DNA of 14,238 nucleotides, taken from Rickettsiales bacterium (GTDB taxonomy: Bacteria > Pseudomonadota > Alphaproteobacteria > Rs-D84). The stretch is from contig JAISSM010000003.1 of NCBI GenBank assembly GCA_031273075.1, forward strand, positions 1 through 14,238, in the 5' to 3' direction. The notes under the pieces were generated by a model. The model was not told the DNA's origin. It did not search any database and was given only the letters and a program-made list of their open reading frames with translations. Of this stretch, positions 12,798 through 14,238 are shown piece after piece. A program made the position numbers and the translations under genes. The first letter of the stretch is position 1, and each line of letters starts with the position of its first letter.

Positions 12798-14227
12798 TGA
12801 CTACACACTATAACATACGGCGCCGCGGATGCAAGCGCGTCTATTCCGTACGGACATTCCATACAGTTGAACTTCCGGTTCCGCGATCGCGCGCCGTCCA
12901 GCGGAATCTGAACGTCGGAAAGTTGCGGTATGTTTTTCCGGGCGACGGAAATATAGCGCGCGTCCGGAAACCCGAAATAAAAGTTGCGGCAGCTTCCGGC
13001 ATAACACGATTTTTTAGACGCGGCCGCGGCGTCCGGCACGCATTCGGCGGTGCAGTCGTCGTGCGCGACCATGCGTTCGCAGTCGTTGCAGCTGACAAGG
13101 CTTCCGCGAAGCGCGCTTGTCCCGCCGCCGTAAATTTTTTCGTAAAATTGACTGCACCTTTTGCCGGCCGAATCGACGTCTTGAATTTTATTGGAAACGC
13201 ATTCCCATTCCATCGTTTCATAGTTCATGACGCCGGACGATCCGGCGGAACATTCGATCGGCTTTTCCGGCAAGACGCATTCCCAAACTCCGTCGACCAT
13301 GACGGCGCTGGCCGCGCCTTGGCACAGGGGGCGCCGACTCGTGTCTTGAACACAGTCGTTGACGTCGGCGTTGTATATATGGTCCCCGACGCAAATCTTT
13401 TGCGCATTCGACGCGGCGCAGCCCCATTTGCCTTGACGGAACACGGGGATTTCGCCCTTGCCGCATCTGATTTTATCCCTTGACGCGGCGGCGGAAACAT
13501 TTTTTGCGCCGCGAACCGAGAATTGGGTTATATAGGCCAACTGACCGTCCTCGAACCCGGCGTCCTTCGCGATGATGCGGACGATTTCGCGCTTTTTGCC
13601 GCCGGATGACATCATGAAAGGCGCGCCTTTTTCGACGGATATTATGCCCATGTTGGCAGCGTGGGGATAGTCGTGCGCAAGGATTTCAAGAAGTTTGCCC
13701 GCGCCGTTTTCGGTGACGGCGTCGGTGGTTGTAATGACGTAATTTTGCGCGCCGACACAGTCCTCGACCACCCTCTTCCCGACAACGCAAACCCTAACCG
13801 TCCTTATATTATACCTTTCAACGCACGGCATTCCCTTAAGTTCCCCTCTATGGAGGGGTGGCGGCGAAGCCGCCGGGGTGGTTCTTTCTTCATTCTTCAT
13901 TCTTAATTCTTCACTATGAGATCGCAACACGCACGACAGAACGGATTTAAGTTCCGCGTCTTCCATTGCGGCCGTGCGACTCTCGAACGGAAGCATAAAA
14001 TTGGGGGCGTCTATGAAATAATACCCGGCCATAAACAAAGCCATAAGAAGAATCACGAATATATTCACGGCAAAAATTGTAAACCAAAACCAAAAATTTC
14101 CCAAAGGGATTTTTTTAATGAAGAATGAAGAATTAAGAATGAAGAATGAAGAAAGATTTTTACCTTTGTCATACCGCGGCTTGACCGCGGTATCCAGTAA
14201 TAAGTACGCGCAAAGCGCGACATCCAT
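12794..14227 (-). CDS. Membrane-anchored Cys-rich protein, repeat-invaded, family not recognised
   Basis: The frame gives 477 aa from ATG 14227, but residues 1-36 are the translation of repeat copy C, so that start is doubtful; a TTG at 14104 (residue 42), just before the membrane helix (FWFWFTIFAVNIFVILLMALFMAGYYFI, residues 45-72), is an alternative. Residues about 105-131 (HSEELRMKNEERTTPAAS and on) are copy D read through in frame. The rest is periplasmic or external with many Cys. Four short repeats have the form Cys...Trp-x-Cys or similar: 255-270, 279-292, 302-317 and 326-343, each with a pattern like VMVDGVWEC. A cluster of C-x-x-C-like motifs follows (380-413, 455-458). It may be an envelope or pilus-like component, but no function is assigned. 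The stop is supplied by array E. Confidence 0.65.
   Translation of the reverse strand: MDVALCAYLLLDTAVKPRYDKGKNLSSFFILNSSFFIKKIPLGNFWFWFTIFAVNIFVILLMALFMAGYYFIDAPNFMLPFESRTAAMEDAELKSVLSCVLRSHSEELRMKNEERTTPAASPPPLHRGELKGMPCVERYNIRTVRVCVVGKRVVEDCVGAQNYVITTTDAVTENGAGKLLEILAHDYPHAANMGIISVEKGAPFMMSSGGKKREIVRIIAKDAGFEDGQLAYITQFSVRGAKNVSAAASRDKIRCGKGEIPVFRQGKWGCAASNAQKICVGDHIYNADVNDCVQDTSRRPLCQGAASAVMVDGVWECVLPEKPIECSAGSSGVMNYETMEWECVSNKIQDVDSAGKRCSQFYEKIYGGGTSALRGSLVSCNDCERMVAHDDCTAECVPDAAAASKKSCYAGSCRNFYFGFPDARYISVARKNIPQLSDVQIPLDGARSRNRKFNCMECPYGIDALASAAPYVIVCSQ
13843..13912. repeat. Repeat copy D, in frame inside the 477-aa gene
   Basis: Two GC hairpins (CCCCTC-TATG-GAGGGG, 13843-13858; GGCGGC-GAA-GCCGCC, 13860-13874) are followed by an arm of 7-bp units (about 13884-13912). 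No stop codon is introduced, and the gene continues on both sides. Confidence 0.8.
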
Positions 14228-14238
14228 TCTTCATTCTT
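14121..14238. repeat. Palindromic heptad repeat element, copy C, with a nested second hairpin
   Basis: Five AAGAATK-type units (14121-14155) form one arm. A hairpin ATACCGCGG-CTTGA-CCGCGGTAT (14171-14193) and the family core CGCGC-AAA-GCGCG (14207-14219) follow, then the start of the opposite arm (14226-14238), cut by the window edge. The CCGCGG hairpin looks like a different repeat inserted into the element. Confidence 0.82.

Noticed and set aside
12797..13483. A 228-aa plus-strand frame
   Set aside because: It is antisense to the 477-aa Cys-rich gene, with no recognisable feature of its own.

Overview
The window looks like chromosome of a host-associated alphaproteobacterium, probably an unclassified gut/symbiont lineage near Rickettsiales/Holosporales. 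This is inferred from a VirB10/TrbI-type secretion component, LPS and outer-membrane genes, large Cys-rich secreted proteins of no recognised family, and many palindromic repeats, some lying inside genes. Host genes are visibly GC-rich; positions 2205-5237 are visibly AT-richer and foreign.

Layout. (1) 1-2196 (+): 3' part of a VirB10/TrbI-like gene with an Ig-like insert and a Cys-rich tail. (2) 2205-5237: a complete ~3.03 kb IS1595-family transposon with 28-bp imperfect terminal inverted repeats and a perfect 8-bp target duplication. It carries a leftward transposase and 68-aa ORF, and a rightward cargo unit: promoter, ~235-nt structured leader that looks phage-derived, lipoprotein, outer-membrane beta-barrel. 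It inserted directly after the VirB10-like stop codon, inside an older palindromic repeat. (3) 5246-8156 (-): that repeat, then polA and a small outer-membrane protein whose stop codon overlaps the polA start. (4) 8196-8720 (+): pth, divergent from the omp-polA unit. (5) 8713-11949 (-): a 1078-aa secreted Cys-rich protein. (6) 11950-14238 (-): a palindromic repeat, a half-length WaaA-like Kdo transferase, and a membrane-anchored Cys-rich protein whose reading frame is invaded by repeats.

Two signals stand out. First, the cargo-carrying IS1595 transposon, whose cargo is expressed behind a leader resembling the C4/P4-CI phage immunity region. Second, a family of dispersed elements made of 7-bp tandem repeats (AAGAATK or AATTATN) flanking a GC-rich hairpin. 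They occur between genes, at gene ends and in frame inside one gene; a separate heptad array (CAGTCNN) sits in polA where the 3'-5' exonuclease domain should start.

The VirB10-like protein, the 1078-aa protein and the 477-aa protein are all Cys-rich envelope or secreted proteins (the first two share CC pairs), so they may act on one surface structure; this is inference. No tRNA, rRNA or CRISPR array was seen.
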